A stretch of 64,000 nt of DNA, taken from NCBI RefSeq assembly GCF_038049935.1, contig NZ_CP145886.1, forward strand, positions 1,744,501 through 1,808,500, given 5' to 3'. The notes beneath the pieces are model-generated. The model did not search any database, was not told where the DNA came from, and saw nothing but the letters and a program-made list of their open reading frames with translations. Source of the stretch: Rossellomorea sp. y25 (GTDB lineage Bacteria; Bacillota; Bacilli; Bacillales; Bacillaceae_B). Position numbers and translations under genes: made by a program. Of the stretch, positions 52,143 through 61,990 are shown one piece after another (the first letter of the stretch is position 1; every line of letters begins with the position of its first letter).

Positions 52143-52984
52143 AACAGTTACTCATCAATCCTATGTTAAATAAAGAATTTAAACTTCGCTTTCGTTCGTT
52201 TAAAGCATTTATCGGGATGTTATGCTACTTGATTGCCGTAGGAATTGTCGTGATCGGTTTCATCTATATGCAAACGCGATTTTCAAATACTGGTTATTTT
52301 CGTCCCGAAGAAAGCCGTGTGATGTTTATGATTCTCTCATTCTTACAGCTTGTTCTCGTGTTATTCATTACACCCGGGTTAACAGGCGGTGTCATCAGCG
52401 GAGAAAGAGAGAAACAAACTTTAAGCATGTTGTTGACGACGGAGCAAAGCTCAATGAGTATAATACTGAGTAAACTGGTCTCGTCCGTTTCTTATTTGTT
52501 ATTACTCGTCGTCTCAAGTTTGCCTCTATACAGCTTTGTGTTCTTGTTCGGGGGAGTTTCCCCAACGGATTTACTTTTTGTATTCGGATACAGTTTGTTC
52601 ATCGTTTTTGCATTTGGTTCCGTCGGAGTTTTATATTCAACGATTATCCGAAAGACAATCGTTTCCATGGTCACAACCTATGCAACGGTTCTGTTTCTCG
52701 CAGGGGGAACGTTATTCCTCTTCATGCTCTCAATGGCAATCGGGAGCGGCCCTTATCAGAATCAGACCAATCCTGCTCCGTATTTAATCGCCATGTTTAA
52801 TCCGGGGATTGTCATGATGGGTCATTTTGAACCAATGGCGATTGAAGAAATATACACTCGCAGCGGCATTACGTTTCCATTATGGATTTCATTCCTGATC
52901 ATTTACACTGTTCTTGGATTGATTTCCCTGTCCCTCAGTATCATGAAGCTACGACCAAGCATGAAGGTGAAGAGTGCTAAATAA
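52139..52984 (+). CDS. ABC-2 type permease
   Basis: The 281-residue protein has six hydrophobic segments, near residues 20-42, 60-82, 108-133, 142-167, 175-200 and 248-270. TPGLTGGVISGEREKQTLSMLLTT between the second and third is characteristic of ABC-2 permeases. It pairs with the ATPase at 51207. The substrate is unknown. Confidence 0.88.
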   Translation: MKQLLINPMLNKEFKLRFRSFKAFIGMLCYLIAVGIVVIGFIYMQTRFSNTGYFRPEESRVMFMILSFLQLVLVLFITPGLTGGVISGEREKQTLSMLLTTEQSSMSIILSKLVSSVSYLLLLVVSSLPLYSFVFLFGGVSPTDLLFVFGYSLFIVFAFGSVGVLYSTIIRKTIVSMVTTYATVLFLAGGTLFLFMLSMAIGSGPYQNQTNPAPYLIAMFNPGIVMMGHFEPMAIEEIYTRSGITFPLWISFLIIYTVLGLISLSLSIMKLRPSMKVKSAK

Positions 52985-52995
52985 AGGGTGAGAAG

Positions 52996-54489
52996 ATGGA
53001 ACAAACTCAACAATTTCTTCAATTGCTTCGGCAAATAAGAAAAAAGCTCTGGATCAATCAATTATGTTATTACATTCAGCTCCTGCTTGTTTGTGCAGGT
53101 GTCTTTGTTCTAGGCATCGTTTTGATGGCAGCGTTAGTTGTAATCCCATATTGGGAAAGAATCCTATGGGTAGGCTGCCACTCCATTTTCATTGGTGTTG
53201 CGATATTGTTTTATCGAAGGAGAGCCACCTTGAAGGATAGTGCCTTAACCTATGATGTGTTCGTAGAGGACAATCGTGTAAGTTCCGCTTATAGTAGCCT
53301 TCATAGTGGCCATGCTCTTTCTTCATTGGTTGTGCATGATGCATTGAATAAGATGAAAAGGGCTCATCCGGAAGTCTTGAAATATAGAAAGAAGAGAATT
53401 AAGCCTTCATTCCTGATAACAAGCGGAACTCTTATGCTTTTATCCTTACTGATTTTCACGCAGTGGAATACCTCTTTTCAGGAAGCGAATCGGATTGAGA
53501 AAGAAAAAGAGATCATTGCGGAGTCAAATAAAAGAATAGAAGAAAAGGCGAAAAAGAAAGAGAATGCTTCTATTAAAGAAAAACTGTTGAAAAAAAATGA
53601 AGAGCTCGGGAAAGTAAAGGAAGCGGCCAAACGATATGATGAAATAACCAAAAAAGTGAAAGAGCTCGAGTTTCATAAGAAATCAATAGAGAAACAGAAT
53701 GAAAAGCTGCAGGAAGTGAAGAAAAGGATAGCGGATATTCATCTAGAGAACGTAAACAAAGCGCTTCAAGAAAAAAATAGCGATAAACTCCAGCGAGCTT
53801 TTAATCAATTGACAAAAGCACAAAGAGATCAGCTATTAATGGCTTTAAAATCAAAGGATATTGCCTCCTTGGAAGAATTATCAGAAATAATGAAAGAGTC
53901 GGATGGCATAGAAGAACAATTAGATCAATTTGCTAAACTTCAAGATGAACTTCAAAATGAAGCCGGTCTCTTAAAGAATGCAATCGGAAAGGGTAATACA
54001 ACAGGTTCAGAACCATTGGCACAGAATTCCGGTAAAGCGCCGTCTAACCAGGCAAATAGTAAGTCACAGGGGAAAAAGGATCCTTCTTCATCTGCAAATG
54101 GAAATCAGCCAGGCACCAGTGCTACAAATTCTCATGGCCAGGGAGGGAATGGCAACGGTGCAGGAAATGGAAACGGTTCCTCCCCTCTAGCAGGAAACGG
54201 AGCCGGCAACGGGCAAGGATCCAGAGAGATGCTTTCTGTCCCGGAAAAAATCAAAGGGCATAACCATATTGAACGGGATACAGGCAAATTAGGCGAGGGT
54301 CAACAGGGAGAGCGGTTTGAAAGCAATGGGCCGGTACAAAAGGGAACCCTTCGTCCATATGAAGAAGTGTATCAGGATTACTATTCTTTTTACCGGAAGT
54401 CGTCGGATCGTTCCACGATCCCTAAAGATTTAGAGAATATCGTGCAATCCTATTTCAGTGAAATAGATCCAGGGGAGTTGGCAGAGTGA
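52996..54489 (+). CDS. Membrane protein with coiled coil and Gly/Asn-rich linker (DUF4175-like)
   Basis: The 497-residue protein has two close membrane spans (about 22-45 and 50-70) and a third (about 138-155). A long coiled coil (about 165-250, rich in EKKxxE) and an Asn/Gly/Ser low-complexity linker (about 330-410) follow. The C-terminal motif GTLRPYEEVYQDYYSFYR ends the protein. Membrane-plus-coiled-coil proteins with this type of tail occur beside MoxR/VWA genes. GGGTGAG precedes ATG 52996. The linker should reach far from the membrane and present the tail to partners. Confidence 0.75.
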   Translation: MEQTQQFLQLLRQIRKKLWINQLCYYIQLLLVCAGVFVLGIVLMAALVVIPYWERILWVGCHSIFIGVAILFYRRRATLKDSALTYDVFVEDNRVSSAYSSLHSGHALSSLVVHDALNKMKRAHPEVLKYRKKRIKPSFLITSGTLMLLSLLIFTQWNTSFQEANRIEKEKEIIAESNKRIEEKAKKKENASIKEKLLKKNEELGKVKEAAKRYDEITKKVKELEFHKKSIEKQNEKLQEVKKRIADIHLENVNKALQEKNSDKLQRAFNQLTKAQRDQLLMALKSKDIASLEELSEIMKESDGIEEQLDQFAKLQDELQNEAGLLKNAIGKGNTTGSEPLAQNSGKAPSNQANSKSQGKKDPSSSANGNQPGTSATNSHGQGGNGNGAGNGNGSSPLAGNGAGNGQGSREMLSVPEKIKGHNHIERDTGKLGEGQQGERFESNGPVQKGTLRPYEEVYQDYYSFYRKSSDRSTIPKDLENIVQSYFSEIDPGELAE

Positions 54490-55487
54490 ATTTAGAGGAT
54501 AAAGAACAACAATTTAAACATGCATCTTTGAAGATAACAGAAGTGAAGGAAGAGGTTCAGCGCTTTATCGTAGGGCAGGAGGAAATTGTAGAGGGTGTGC
54601 TTTGGTCCATCCTTGCGGGAGGTCATACTCTCTTGGAAGGTTTACCCGGGTTAGGGAAAACGATGTTGGTGCGTACCCTTGCGGATGTTATGGACCTTAG
54701 CTTTTCACGAATTCAGTTTACCCCGGATCTAATGCCTACAGACATCACTGGAACAATGGTCATGAAACAAAGCAGGGACGATCAACATCCATTTGTTTTC
54801 CATCAAGGTCCTTTGTTTCATCACTTAGTGTTAGCGGATGAAATCAACCGTTCGACACCCAAGACGCAAAGTGCCCTTCTTGAGGCAATGGCAGAGAATA
54901 CGGTCACGGTGGTAGGTGAAACGATGACATTGGATAAGCCCTTCTTTGTCTTGGCCACTCAAAATCCGATTGATCTTGAAGGAACGTACCCTTTACCTGA
55001 AGCCCAAGTTGATCGGTTTATGTGTAAAATCTTGGTTTCCTATCCTACTAAAGCAGAGATGAAACAAATTATCCAGCGTACAACAGGAACCGAAGACATC
55101 GTTCTTGAGAAAAGGCTGAATCAAGCTGAACTATTAAGCATTCAGGACCTCGTGAAAGAAATTATGGTCACAGATGAAATGATTGACTTTGCCATTGATA
55201 TTATTGATGCAACACACCCTAAAAGTGAAAGAACAACGGAAAGGATCAAACAATATGTTGAATTTGGGAGTGGACCAAGGGGGCTTCAAAATGTCATTCT
55301 TATGGCCAAAGCCAGAGCGTTGACACAAGGAAGGTACCATGTTTCCATTGGAGATCTGAAAAAGGTGGCTCCTCTCGTATTGCGGCACCGTATGATCCTG
55401 AATTTTGAAGGAGAAGCAATGAGTGTTGGAACGGATGAGCTCATCCTTGAAATGATCGACTTCGTTCAAAAAGGTGATAGTCGGTGA
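54486..55487 (+). CDS. MoxR-type AAA+ ATPase, second copy in the window
   Basis: The 333-residue ATPase has Walker A EGLPGLGKTML (about residue 52), Walker B LVLADEINRSTPKTQSALLEAM (about 115) and sensor 1 VLATQNPID (about 157). The lid domain contains GPRGLQNVILMAKARAL. GTG 54486 overlaps the preceding stop and follows AGGGGAG. It is clearly a paralogue of the ATPase at 18486, but the surrounding genes differ. MoxR proteins use ATP to remodel or activate VWA-containing partners. Confidence 0.93.
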   Translation: MNLEDKEQQFKHASLKITEVKEEVQRFIVGQEEIVEGVLWSILAGGHTLLEGLPGLGKTMLVRTLADVMDLSFSRIQFTPDLMPTDITGTMVMKQSRDDQHPFVFHQGPLFHHLVLADEINRSTPKTQSALLEAMAENTVTVVGETMTLDKPFFVLATQNPIDLEGTYPLPEAQVDRFMCKILVSYPTKAEMKQIIQRTTGTEDIVLEKRLNQAELLSIQDLVKEIMVTDEMIDFAIDIIDATHPKSERTTERIKQYVEFGSGPRGLQNVILMAKARALTQGRYHVSIGDLKKVAPLVLRHRMILNFEGEAMSVGTDELILEMIDFVQKGDSR

Positions 55488-56365
55488 AAACGCTTTGGCA
55501 AAGCCAGTTTCTAGCTCAATTGAAAAGGCACAGGATCACTGGTACACGATTAAAGAGCGGTCACCATAAAGGTTCCCGTCTCGCAACCCATCATGGGAGT
55601 TCCCTGGAATTTTCCGATTATCAAATGTATGAACCTGGGGATGATGTAAGGCAAATCGACTGGAATGTGTATGCCAGAACGGAAAAGGTATATATCAAAA
55701 GGTATCTGGATGAAAGAGAATTAAAGGTTCATATTTACCTTGATTGCTCGAATTCCATGTTAATAGAAAGTAGAAAGTGGAAGAGAGCGAAAGAATTAGC
55801 TGGAGCACTGTCATTTTTAGCTCTTTCAAATGATGATCGTCTAACATTGCATTGCATGGGAGCTCATCACCAAAAGTGCTTTATGAAAAAAGGGGCACGG
55901 GACGCAAAAGCGATTCTCCATGACATTCAAGAGCTGTCCCTGGACCGTACAGGGGAAGTTGGGATTTCCTTTTTTGAGCAAGTAGGAAAAGGGGTACGAA
56001 AAAAAAGCGCCGTATCCTTTATTCTTTCTGACGGGCTCGAATCGCTCTCATTGATAGAGGAAGCACTCAGAAAACTTTCTATTAGAAGAGAAATGGTTTA
56101 TTTTATCCAACTTCTCGATGAAGAAGAGCTTACGCCATCCTATCAAGGTGATGTCAAATTATTAGATAGTGAAAAACACCAGGAAACGAATGTATCAATA
56201 AGTCCGAGGATGGTGGAGCTCTATCAGGAGCGATTACTTAATCACAACAAAGAGATTGAAGCATTATGCAATCAATGGGGGTTTGGCTATATTCAAACAA
56301 GTTGCCTGCCACCATTAAATGAAATATTCTTTAAGGATTTGAAAGAAAATGGATGGATCCGCTGA
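55484..56365 (+). CDS. DUF58 protein
   Basis: The 293-residue soluble protein has the DUF58 motif FSDYQMYEPGDDVRQIDWNVYARTE (about 45-68), followed by a VWA-like strand IYLDCSNSM with DxSxS at D87. Unlike the DUF58 protein at 19424 it has no membrane segment, and the metal-site residues look intact. GTG 55484 overlaps the MoxR stop by 4 bp. Confidence 0.88.
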   Translation: MKTLWQSQFLAQLKRHRITGTRLKSGHHKGSRLATHHGSSLEFSDYQMYEPGDDVRQIDWNVYARTEKVYIKRYLDERELKVHIYLDCSNSMLIESRKWKRAKELAGALSFLALSNDDRLTLHCMGAHHQKCFMKKGARDAKAILHDIQELSLDRTGEVGISFFEQVGKGVRKKSAVSFILSDGLESLSLIEEALRKLSIRREMVYFIQLLDEEELTPSYQGDVKLLDSEKHQETNVSISPRMVELYQERLLNHNKEIEALCNQWGFGYIQTSCLPPLNEIFFKDLKENGWIR

Positions 56366-56374
56366 GGTGATATG

Positions 56375-58135
56375 ATGGGAATAGGGAATCCAATCTTTTT
56401 TTTATTTTCTTTTTTTATAGCCGCCGTTATTTTAATGTATTTCTTTCGAAAACAATACAGAGATCAAGTTGTTCCTTCTAATTTACTATGGGAAGAGGTA
56501 ATGAAGGAATGGCAAGCTTCTCCATGGTTTCATAGATTACAGAAAAATGTCTTACTTCTTTTACAAGTACTGATCCTTCTCTTCCTAATGATCGCCCTGG
56601 TAAAGCCTTATACATTTAAAGAAATGGCCAAAAAAGATCATCTCGTCATTTTACTGGACACCTCTGCCTCCATGAATGCAGTGGTGAACAATCGATCTCA
56701 CTTTGAAGAAGCAAAGGAAGACATTCAATCATTGGTTGAAGGCACTGATGGAAAAGTAACCTTATTGGGGGTGGGGAAATCTTTAACCACCATTGTCTCG
56801 GAAGAAACAAACGACCGGGTTGTTCTCAATGGTTTAAAGAATCTACCATTATCTAATGACAACGAAGATATGAAAAAAGCGATTCACCTTGGAGAGGCGT
56901 TGGCAATCGGGTCGGAATCAATCATACATATCTTCTCAGACTCAATGAAAAAAGATGATTTTACAGAAGAACTTACAAGTCCTATTCAGGTACATAATCT
57001 TTTGACTAATCCTGTAAATGTTTCTCTTACAAGTTTCGGAGTTGAACGGTTAGGATCTTCTTATCAAGGAGTCGCTGTGATCGAAAATCAAAGTGAGGTA
57101 TCACGAAGGGGTCACCTCACCATTTACGATGAAAAGAATGAGATCTCTTCGGTGGGACTGACATTGGATCCAGGAGGGGAAACCGTTGTTCCATTATCTG
57201 ACCTTTCCCATAGCCCAATCTATAAGGCGGTAATCGATTTTAATGATGATTACATGGAAGATAACAGCCTTTCAAGTATTCAGGCTGCTGCCAAGCCGGC
57301 CATTCATGTCATAGGGGAAATTAACCCTTTCCTATTAAAGGGGTTTCAATCCATCGGAGTCGACGTGAAAACCATTGAAGAGGATCAAATGAAGCCTGGG
57401 GATGAAATCATCTTGACAACTAAGGAGAAGTGGCAGCAATTATCTGTTGGCAGCCCTGCCATGATCGTTCCGGAACGATCAAAAGAAGCCACTCCGCTGA
57501 CACATGGGATTGAAGCGACGAATGAAGATCCCCTATTAAAACATGTTGAACTGGGAAAAGTGTATGTGGATAAAGTGAGTTCCATCCAAATAAAGAATCT
57601 CCAATCAGTTGCAACAGGTGATTCCATTCCTCTCATCCAGAAGGGAGAAGTGAATGGTCAGAAGCTTGTCCTGTTAAATTTGCACCTTAATGAATCAGAT
57701 TTCCCATTACATCCGGGATTTCCGATCTTTCTTTATAATTCTTATCAATTTTTATCAGAGAATCATGGGTTTTTAGGCTATTATCAACCGGGTGAAGAGA
57801 GGACATTACCTCTTTCGGGAGATAAATGGGATATATACTCCACTGAAGGTGAGTTTGAAAAAGAATGGACTGGGGAGGGGATGTTCAAGGCACCCGAAGC
57901 ACCTGGTGTATATCAAGCTATACGAGATGGTGACATGAAATATTTCAGTGTCGTACTTGATGATCGGGAAAAACAATTATCAGGAGGGTCTTCCTTTTCC
58001 CTTGAACCCACTAAAGGAATGAAAAACGAGGAATCAAAGAGCATTCCCCAAGCCCTTACTGAGTGGTTTCTAATCTTGGCAATCCTGCTATTATTTATCG
58101 AATGGGAGGTGTACAGACGTGGGAATCGAATTTAA
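56375..58135 (+). CDS. BatA-type N-terminal plus VWA domain membrane protein
   Basis: The 586-residue protein begins with the BatA-type module: span about 6-22, then QVVPSNLLWEEVMKEW, then a second span LLLLLQVLILLFLMIALVKPY. A VWA domain (about 88-230) has the metal-ion site LLDTSASM at D95, followed by a long beta-rich part. A C-terminal span (FLILAILLLFIEW) ends it. ATG 56375 has the better spacing to GAGGTG; ATG 56372 is possible. Its C-terminal end overlaps the next gene by 17 bp. Confidence 0.82.
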   Translation: MGIGNPIFFLFSFFIAAVILMYFFRKQYRDQVVPSNLLWEEVMKEWQASPWFHRLQKNVLLLLQVLILLFLMIALVKPYTFKEMAKKDHLVILLDTSASMNAVVNNRSHFEEAKEDIQSLVEGTDGKVTLLGVGKSLTTIVSEETNDRVVLNGLKNLPLSNDNEDMKKAIHLGEALAIGSESIIHIFSDSMKKDDFTEELTSPIQVHNLLTNPVNVSLTSFGVERLGSSYQGVAVIENQSEVSRRGHLTIYDEKNEISSVGLTLDPGGETVVPLSDLSHSPIYKAVIDFNDDYMEDNSLSSIQAAAKPAIHVIGEINPFLLKGFQSIGVDVKTIEEDQMKPGDEIILTTKEKWQQLSVGSPAMIVPERSKEATPLTHGIEATNEDPLLKHVELGKVYVDKVSSIQIKNLQSVATGDSIPLIQKGEVNGQKLVLLNLHLNESDFPLHPGFPIFLYNSYQFLSENHGFLGYYQPGEERTLPLSGDKWDIYSTEGEFEKEWTGEGMFKAPEAPGVYQAIRDGDMKYFSVVLDDREKQLSGGSSFSLEPTKGMKNEESKSIPQALTEWFLILAILLLFIEWEVYRRGNRI

Positions 58136-60890
58136 AGAAATCCTTTGGTTATGGTTGATGATTCCCCTTGGATTTGTACTCTTCCTATTTGCCAGACAGG
58201 GATTGAAGAGGAAGGAAGAAAAGCTCGTCTTCATATTAAGGGGATGTGGGATGGTTCTATTGATCATTGCCCTTGCTGACCCGCTTATTTTGTTGCCGGA
58301 TAAAGGGCGGTCGGTACTCATTCTAGCTGACCGTTCTGCCTCTGTGTCGGAACAAGAGGATCACATCCTGAATCTGATCAATCAAGCATCCCGAACCAAG
58401 GTAGAACATGATGGATACGGAATCGTAGCCTTTGGAGAAAACTCGGAAATTGAACGAACAATTTCACCGGACAGAAATGACATCAATCAGTTTGCAGGAG
58501 AGATTAACGAGGGAGAAACGAACCTCGAAGAAGGACTGGAATATGCATCGAATCTCCTTACCCGGGGAGGAAGAATTGTTGCTATCACAGATGGTAAGGA
58601 AACGACTGGGACTGGGGAAAATGTCATACCATTATTAAAGGGTAAAGGGATTGAAGTGGATTGGATTCCACTTTCACCGGATACGAAAGATGATGTGGCA
58701 GTAACTAATGTTACGTCGCCCTCCATTCAATATGAAGGAGAAGAAACAGTCATAACCGTTAACGCGTACAGCACAACAAAAAAAGAGGTAGAAATGCGCA
58801 TATCCTTAAATGATCAGTCAATCATTAAGGAAATTGTACAAGTGCAAGAAGGAAACAATGAATATCAGTTCAAGCATGTCGTAGGTGAATCGGGTTTATT
58901 GGTGTATAAGGCAGAGGCGTTTACAGAAGGGGGTGGAAGCAAAGAAAATAATACCTTATACAATCTTGCCCGTTCATTAGGGCCAGCCAAAGTACTCCTG
59001 GTGGAAAGCCCTTCTGGAGAAAGCCCGTTAACCCCATTACTGAAGTCAGCAGGGTTTAGCGTTGATTCATACAAACCTGAGCAGTTACCGGGAAAGCTGA
59101 CTTCCTATCTGGAATATCAGACGATTCTTTTTGATAATGTATCTGCGACAAGCATTCCTGAGAAAAAAATGCTCCTTATGGAGAAAAGCGTGCAAGAATT
59201 TGGACGAGGATTTATTATGTTTGGCGGAAGCGAAAGTTTTGCTCTTGGAGGATATTTTAAAACACCGATCGAAAAATTACTGCCCGTCAATATGGATGTG
59301 AAAGGGAAAAAAGAGCTTCCGTCCCTTGGTCTTGTCATTGTGCTCGACCGCTCAGGGAGTATGAATGGTCAGAAGATTGCCCTTGCAAAAGAAGCTGCTG
59401 CAAGAACCGTCTCTTTACTTAGAGATAAGGATACGCTGGGAGTCATTGCATTTGACGATCGACCATGGGAAATCGTCGAGACGAAACCACTTTCCAATCG
59501 CAAGAAAGTAGAAGAGCAAATACGTTCCATTTCACCTGGTGGCGGAACAGAAATCTTTTCCTCCTTACAGCAAGCATATAAGAGTTTAGAGGATTTACCT
59601 TTAAAAAGAAAACATATCATTCTTTTAACGGATGGACAATCTGCCACGTCAGGCAGTTACCAGTCACTTGTAGAGGATGGTCACGGTAAACAAATTACGT
59701 TATCCACCGTCTCAATCGGTGAAGGAGCAGATCGAGGTCTATTAAATGATTTATCACAATGGGGAAAAGGTCGATTTTATGATGTTGTCGATGCCAGTGT
59801 GATACCGAGTATCTTAACAAGGGAGACAGTCATTACTACCAGGACCTATATTGAAGACTATCCATTTTATCCAGCGATTTCTTCGTCTAAATGGGAAACG
59901 TTATTTACAGAAGGCATTCCGCAAATGAATGCCTATATTGCCACTAGTCCAAAAGGCACTTCTCAAGTTGAGATGAAAAGTGAAAAGAATGATCCTATTT
60001 TGGCAACCTGGAGATATGGTCTGGGGAGGACATTTGCATTTACGTCTGATACAACTGGAAAATGGACAGGGGATTTCGTCAGGTGGAAAGGATGGCCGAC
60101 GTTCGTCAATCAGCTTGTTACACGTTCGTTTCCTGATATTCAATCCAACCCTTACACCATCGATGTGGAAGACGATAGGGGATATACTCAGTTAAAGCTT
60201 TCGTCATCTGCGGGAGATGTCTCTCAACTTGAGGTAACGGCACTTGATGAAAGTGGAAAAGAGATTCCTGCAACGACGAGAATTAAGGATCCGGGGGACT
60301 ATGAAGTCGAATTTGAGAGCAGGTTATCACCTGGACTATATCATATGAATATCTCCAAGGCAGGTGAAGAGAGTGGAAGCTCATACCAAACAGGCTTTTC
60401 GGTTCCATATTCGAAAGAATACACCTACAAGGGGGGAACCCGAACACTGGAAGAGATAGTAGAAGCAACGGGAGGGAAGAGATATTCGTCCCCTAAAGAA
60501 GTCTTTCGAGAGTTCAACAACCAATCATCCAGAGAGCAATCAATCCGTTCACTCCTTATTAGTATAGGCTTTCTACTATTCTTTAGTGAAATTGCAATAA
60601 GAAGGTTTGGATTAGGTCCTATAATGGGAGTCTTTGATAAGCTTAAAAGGAAGATACCCGTTACCGTTCCTAAAGAACGACCAACTTTTGAACAACTTGG
60701 CAGCAAAGTGAAACAGAACCGCGAGGGGAATGAGTTGGAGAAACCTACAAGCAGCAAGCAGACTATGCCTAAAGCTTCTGAGGAAAAGGGGCGGATAAAC
60801 AAATCCAAGGTTAAACAGGATCCTCAAGAAACTAAGGATGATGATCGCCTTCAGCGTCTACTGAATGCCAAAAGGAGAAGAGACAAATAA
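58119..60890 (+). CDS. Large membrane protein with two VWA domains and an amidotransferase-like domain
   Basis: The 923-residue protein has two N-terminal spans (about 8-25 and 38-58). A first VWA domain has LADRSASVS with D71, and an Ig-like region (about 190-280) follows. The amidotransferase-like region (about 285-390, SPLTPLLKSAGFSVDSY, GRGFIMFGGSESFALGGY) precedes a second VWA domain (about 400-580) with VIVLDRSGSMNG at D410. A C-terminal span near 805-825 ends in a basic cytoplasmic tail. Both VWA metal-site motifs DxSxS are intact. GTG 58119 lies inside the preceding gene. Confidence 0.8.
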   Translation: MGIEFKEILWLWLMIPLGFVLFLFARQGLKRKEEKLVFILRGCGMVLLIIALADPLILLPDKGRSVLILADRSASVSEQEDHILNLINQASRTKVEHDGYGIVAFGENSEIERTISPDRNDINQFAGEINEGETNLEEGLEYASNLLTRGGRIVAITDGKETTGTGENVIPLLKGKGIEVDWIPLSPDTKDDVAVTNVTSPSIQYEGEETVITVNAYSTTKKEVEMRISLNDQSIIKEIVQVQEGNNEYQFKHVVGESGLLVYKAEAFTEGGGSKENNTLYNLARSLGPAKVLLVESPSGESPLTPLLKSAGFSVDSYKPEQLPGKLTSYLEYQTILFDNVSATSIPEKKMLLMEKSVQEFGRGFIMFGGSESFALGGYFKTPIEKLLPVNMDVKGKKELPSLGLVIVLDRSGSMNGQKIALAKEAAARTVSLLRDKDTLGVIAFDDRPWEIVETKPLSNRKKVEEQIRSISPGGGTEIFSSLQQAYKSLEDLPLKRKHIILLTDGQSATSGSYQSLVEDGHGKQITLSTVSIGEGADRGLLNDLSQWGKGRFYDVVDASVIPSILTRETVITTRTYIEDYPFYPAISSSKWETLFTEGIPQMNAYIATSPKGTSQVEMKSEKNDPILATWRYGLGRTFAFTSDTTGKWTGDFVRWKGWPTFVNQLVTRSFPDIQSNPYTIDVEDDRGYTQLKLSSSAGDVSQLEVTALDESGKEIPATTRIKDPGDYEVEFESRLSPGLYHMNISKAGEESGSSYQTGFSVPYSKEYTYKGGTRTLEEIVEATGGKRYSSPKEVFREFNNQSSREQSIRSLLISIGFLLFFSEIAIRRFGLGPIMGVFDKLKRKIPVTVPKERPTFEQLGSKVKQNREGNELEKPTSSKQTMPKASEEKGRINKSKVKQDPQETKDDDRLQRLLNAKRRRDK

Positions 60891-60921
60891 AAAGAGAAGG
60901 CCGGTGCCTTCTCTTTTTACT
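60889..60921. terminator. Bidirectional terminator
   Basis: AAAAAGAGAAGGC-CGGT-GCCTTCTCTTTTT lies between the convergent operon end and ykuT. Confidence 0.9.
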
Positions 60922-60925
60922 TTCA

Positions 60926-61792
60926 TTAGCTTTCTTTCTTCTCAATATAAACCTGGTGAGGGTAAGGAATTTCAATTCCATTTTGGTCAAGAGCTTCTTT
61001 TAGAGCTTTACGAAGCTTCCGTTCCACTCCCCATTGCTCCATGTTTTTCGTTTTGCATAGCACTCTCAGTACTACATCTGAAGCGCCAAGTGTCTGAACC
61101 CCTAACACATTTGGTCCATCTACAATATTGTCATCTTCTTGAGCGATCGTATCACAAACCTGCTGAAGCACCACCATCGCTTTGTCAATGTCATCATCAT
61201 ATGAGATCCCGATATCAACAAGTGCTCTCATATTTCCACGGGAATGATTGCTGACACTCGTAATTTCTCTATTTGGCACATAATGCAGAGTACCATCAAA
61301 CCCACGAATATGTGTCGTTCGTAAACCAACCTCTTCTACAATCCCTGAGAAATTTCCTGTGGACACGTAATCCCCTACATCTACTTGCTTTTCCAATAGA
61401 ATAAAGAATCCAGTCACTACATCACTTACTAACCCTTGAGCCCCAAAGCCGACTGCAAGGCCAACAATTCCTGCTCCGGCGAGAATAGCCGTCACCTGGA
61501 TACCGAAGATTTGTAAAATCGTGACAAAGAAAACAAAAATCAGGATGTATCCGATTATATTTTTTGAAAGACTTTGTAGTGTTTGGGCGCGACCTTCAGA
61601 AACATCATTTCTTTTTCTGTACTTATCAAAGACTCTCTCAACCACTTTGTTAGCTGCACCTTTCACGATAATGAAAGCGATCCAAATCGCTATTATCTGT
61701 AAGGCGCCTATTCCAATCGTCACCAATAGACCGCCCCAATTAAAATTGGAAAGTCGGTCACTTATAGCACTAAGACCAAGTATGTAATTCAA
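60926..61792 (-). CDS. ykuT: MscS-type small mechanosensitive channel YkuT
   Basis: The 288-residue protein has three membrane spans (about 18-42, 72-95, 100-125). The pore helix follows the MscS pattern: ILAGAGIVGLAVGFGAQGLVSDVVTGFFI, with GxxxG-type small residues. A cytoplasmic beta and alpha-beta domain follows (about 130-285). It releases solutes upon hypo-osmotic shock. Position upstream of ykuU agrees with B. subtilis. Confidence 0.9.
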   Translation of the reverse strand: MNYILGLSAISDRLSNFNWGGLLVTIGIGALQIIAIWIAFIIVKGAANKVVERVFDKYRKRNDVSEGRAQTLQSLSKNIIGYILIFVFFVTILQIFGIQVTAILAGAGIVGLAVGFGAQGLVSDVVTGFFILLEKQVDVGDYVSTGNFSGIVEEVGLRTTHIRGFDGTLHYVPNREITSVSNHSRGNMRALVDIGISYDDDIDKAMVVLQQVCDTIAQEDDNIVDGPNVLGVQTLGASDVVLRVLCKTKNMEQWGVERKLRKALKEALDQNGIEIPYPHQVYIEKKES

Positions 61793-61990
61793 TCCAAAAC
61801 ATCCTTCCTTTTAAATAATGACCATTCTAGTATACACAATTCACCATAGGACATGTCAAAGAGTATATAAAAAAGCATATTGTTTTATTCCCCAGTTGAG
61901 AAATGGTAAACTTTATGTAGATGTTTATTCAAGCAGAAAAGTGAGTAAACTTCTATATAATAGGGAAAACCAAGTAAGGGATATTGTCAA

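Noticed and set aside
60425..60808. 127-codon minus-strand frame inside the VWA gene
   Set aside because: Antisense shadow; the plus-strand protein is continuous and domain-supported there.
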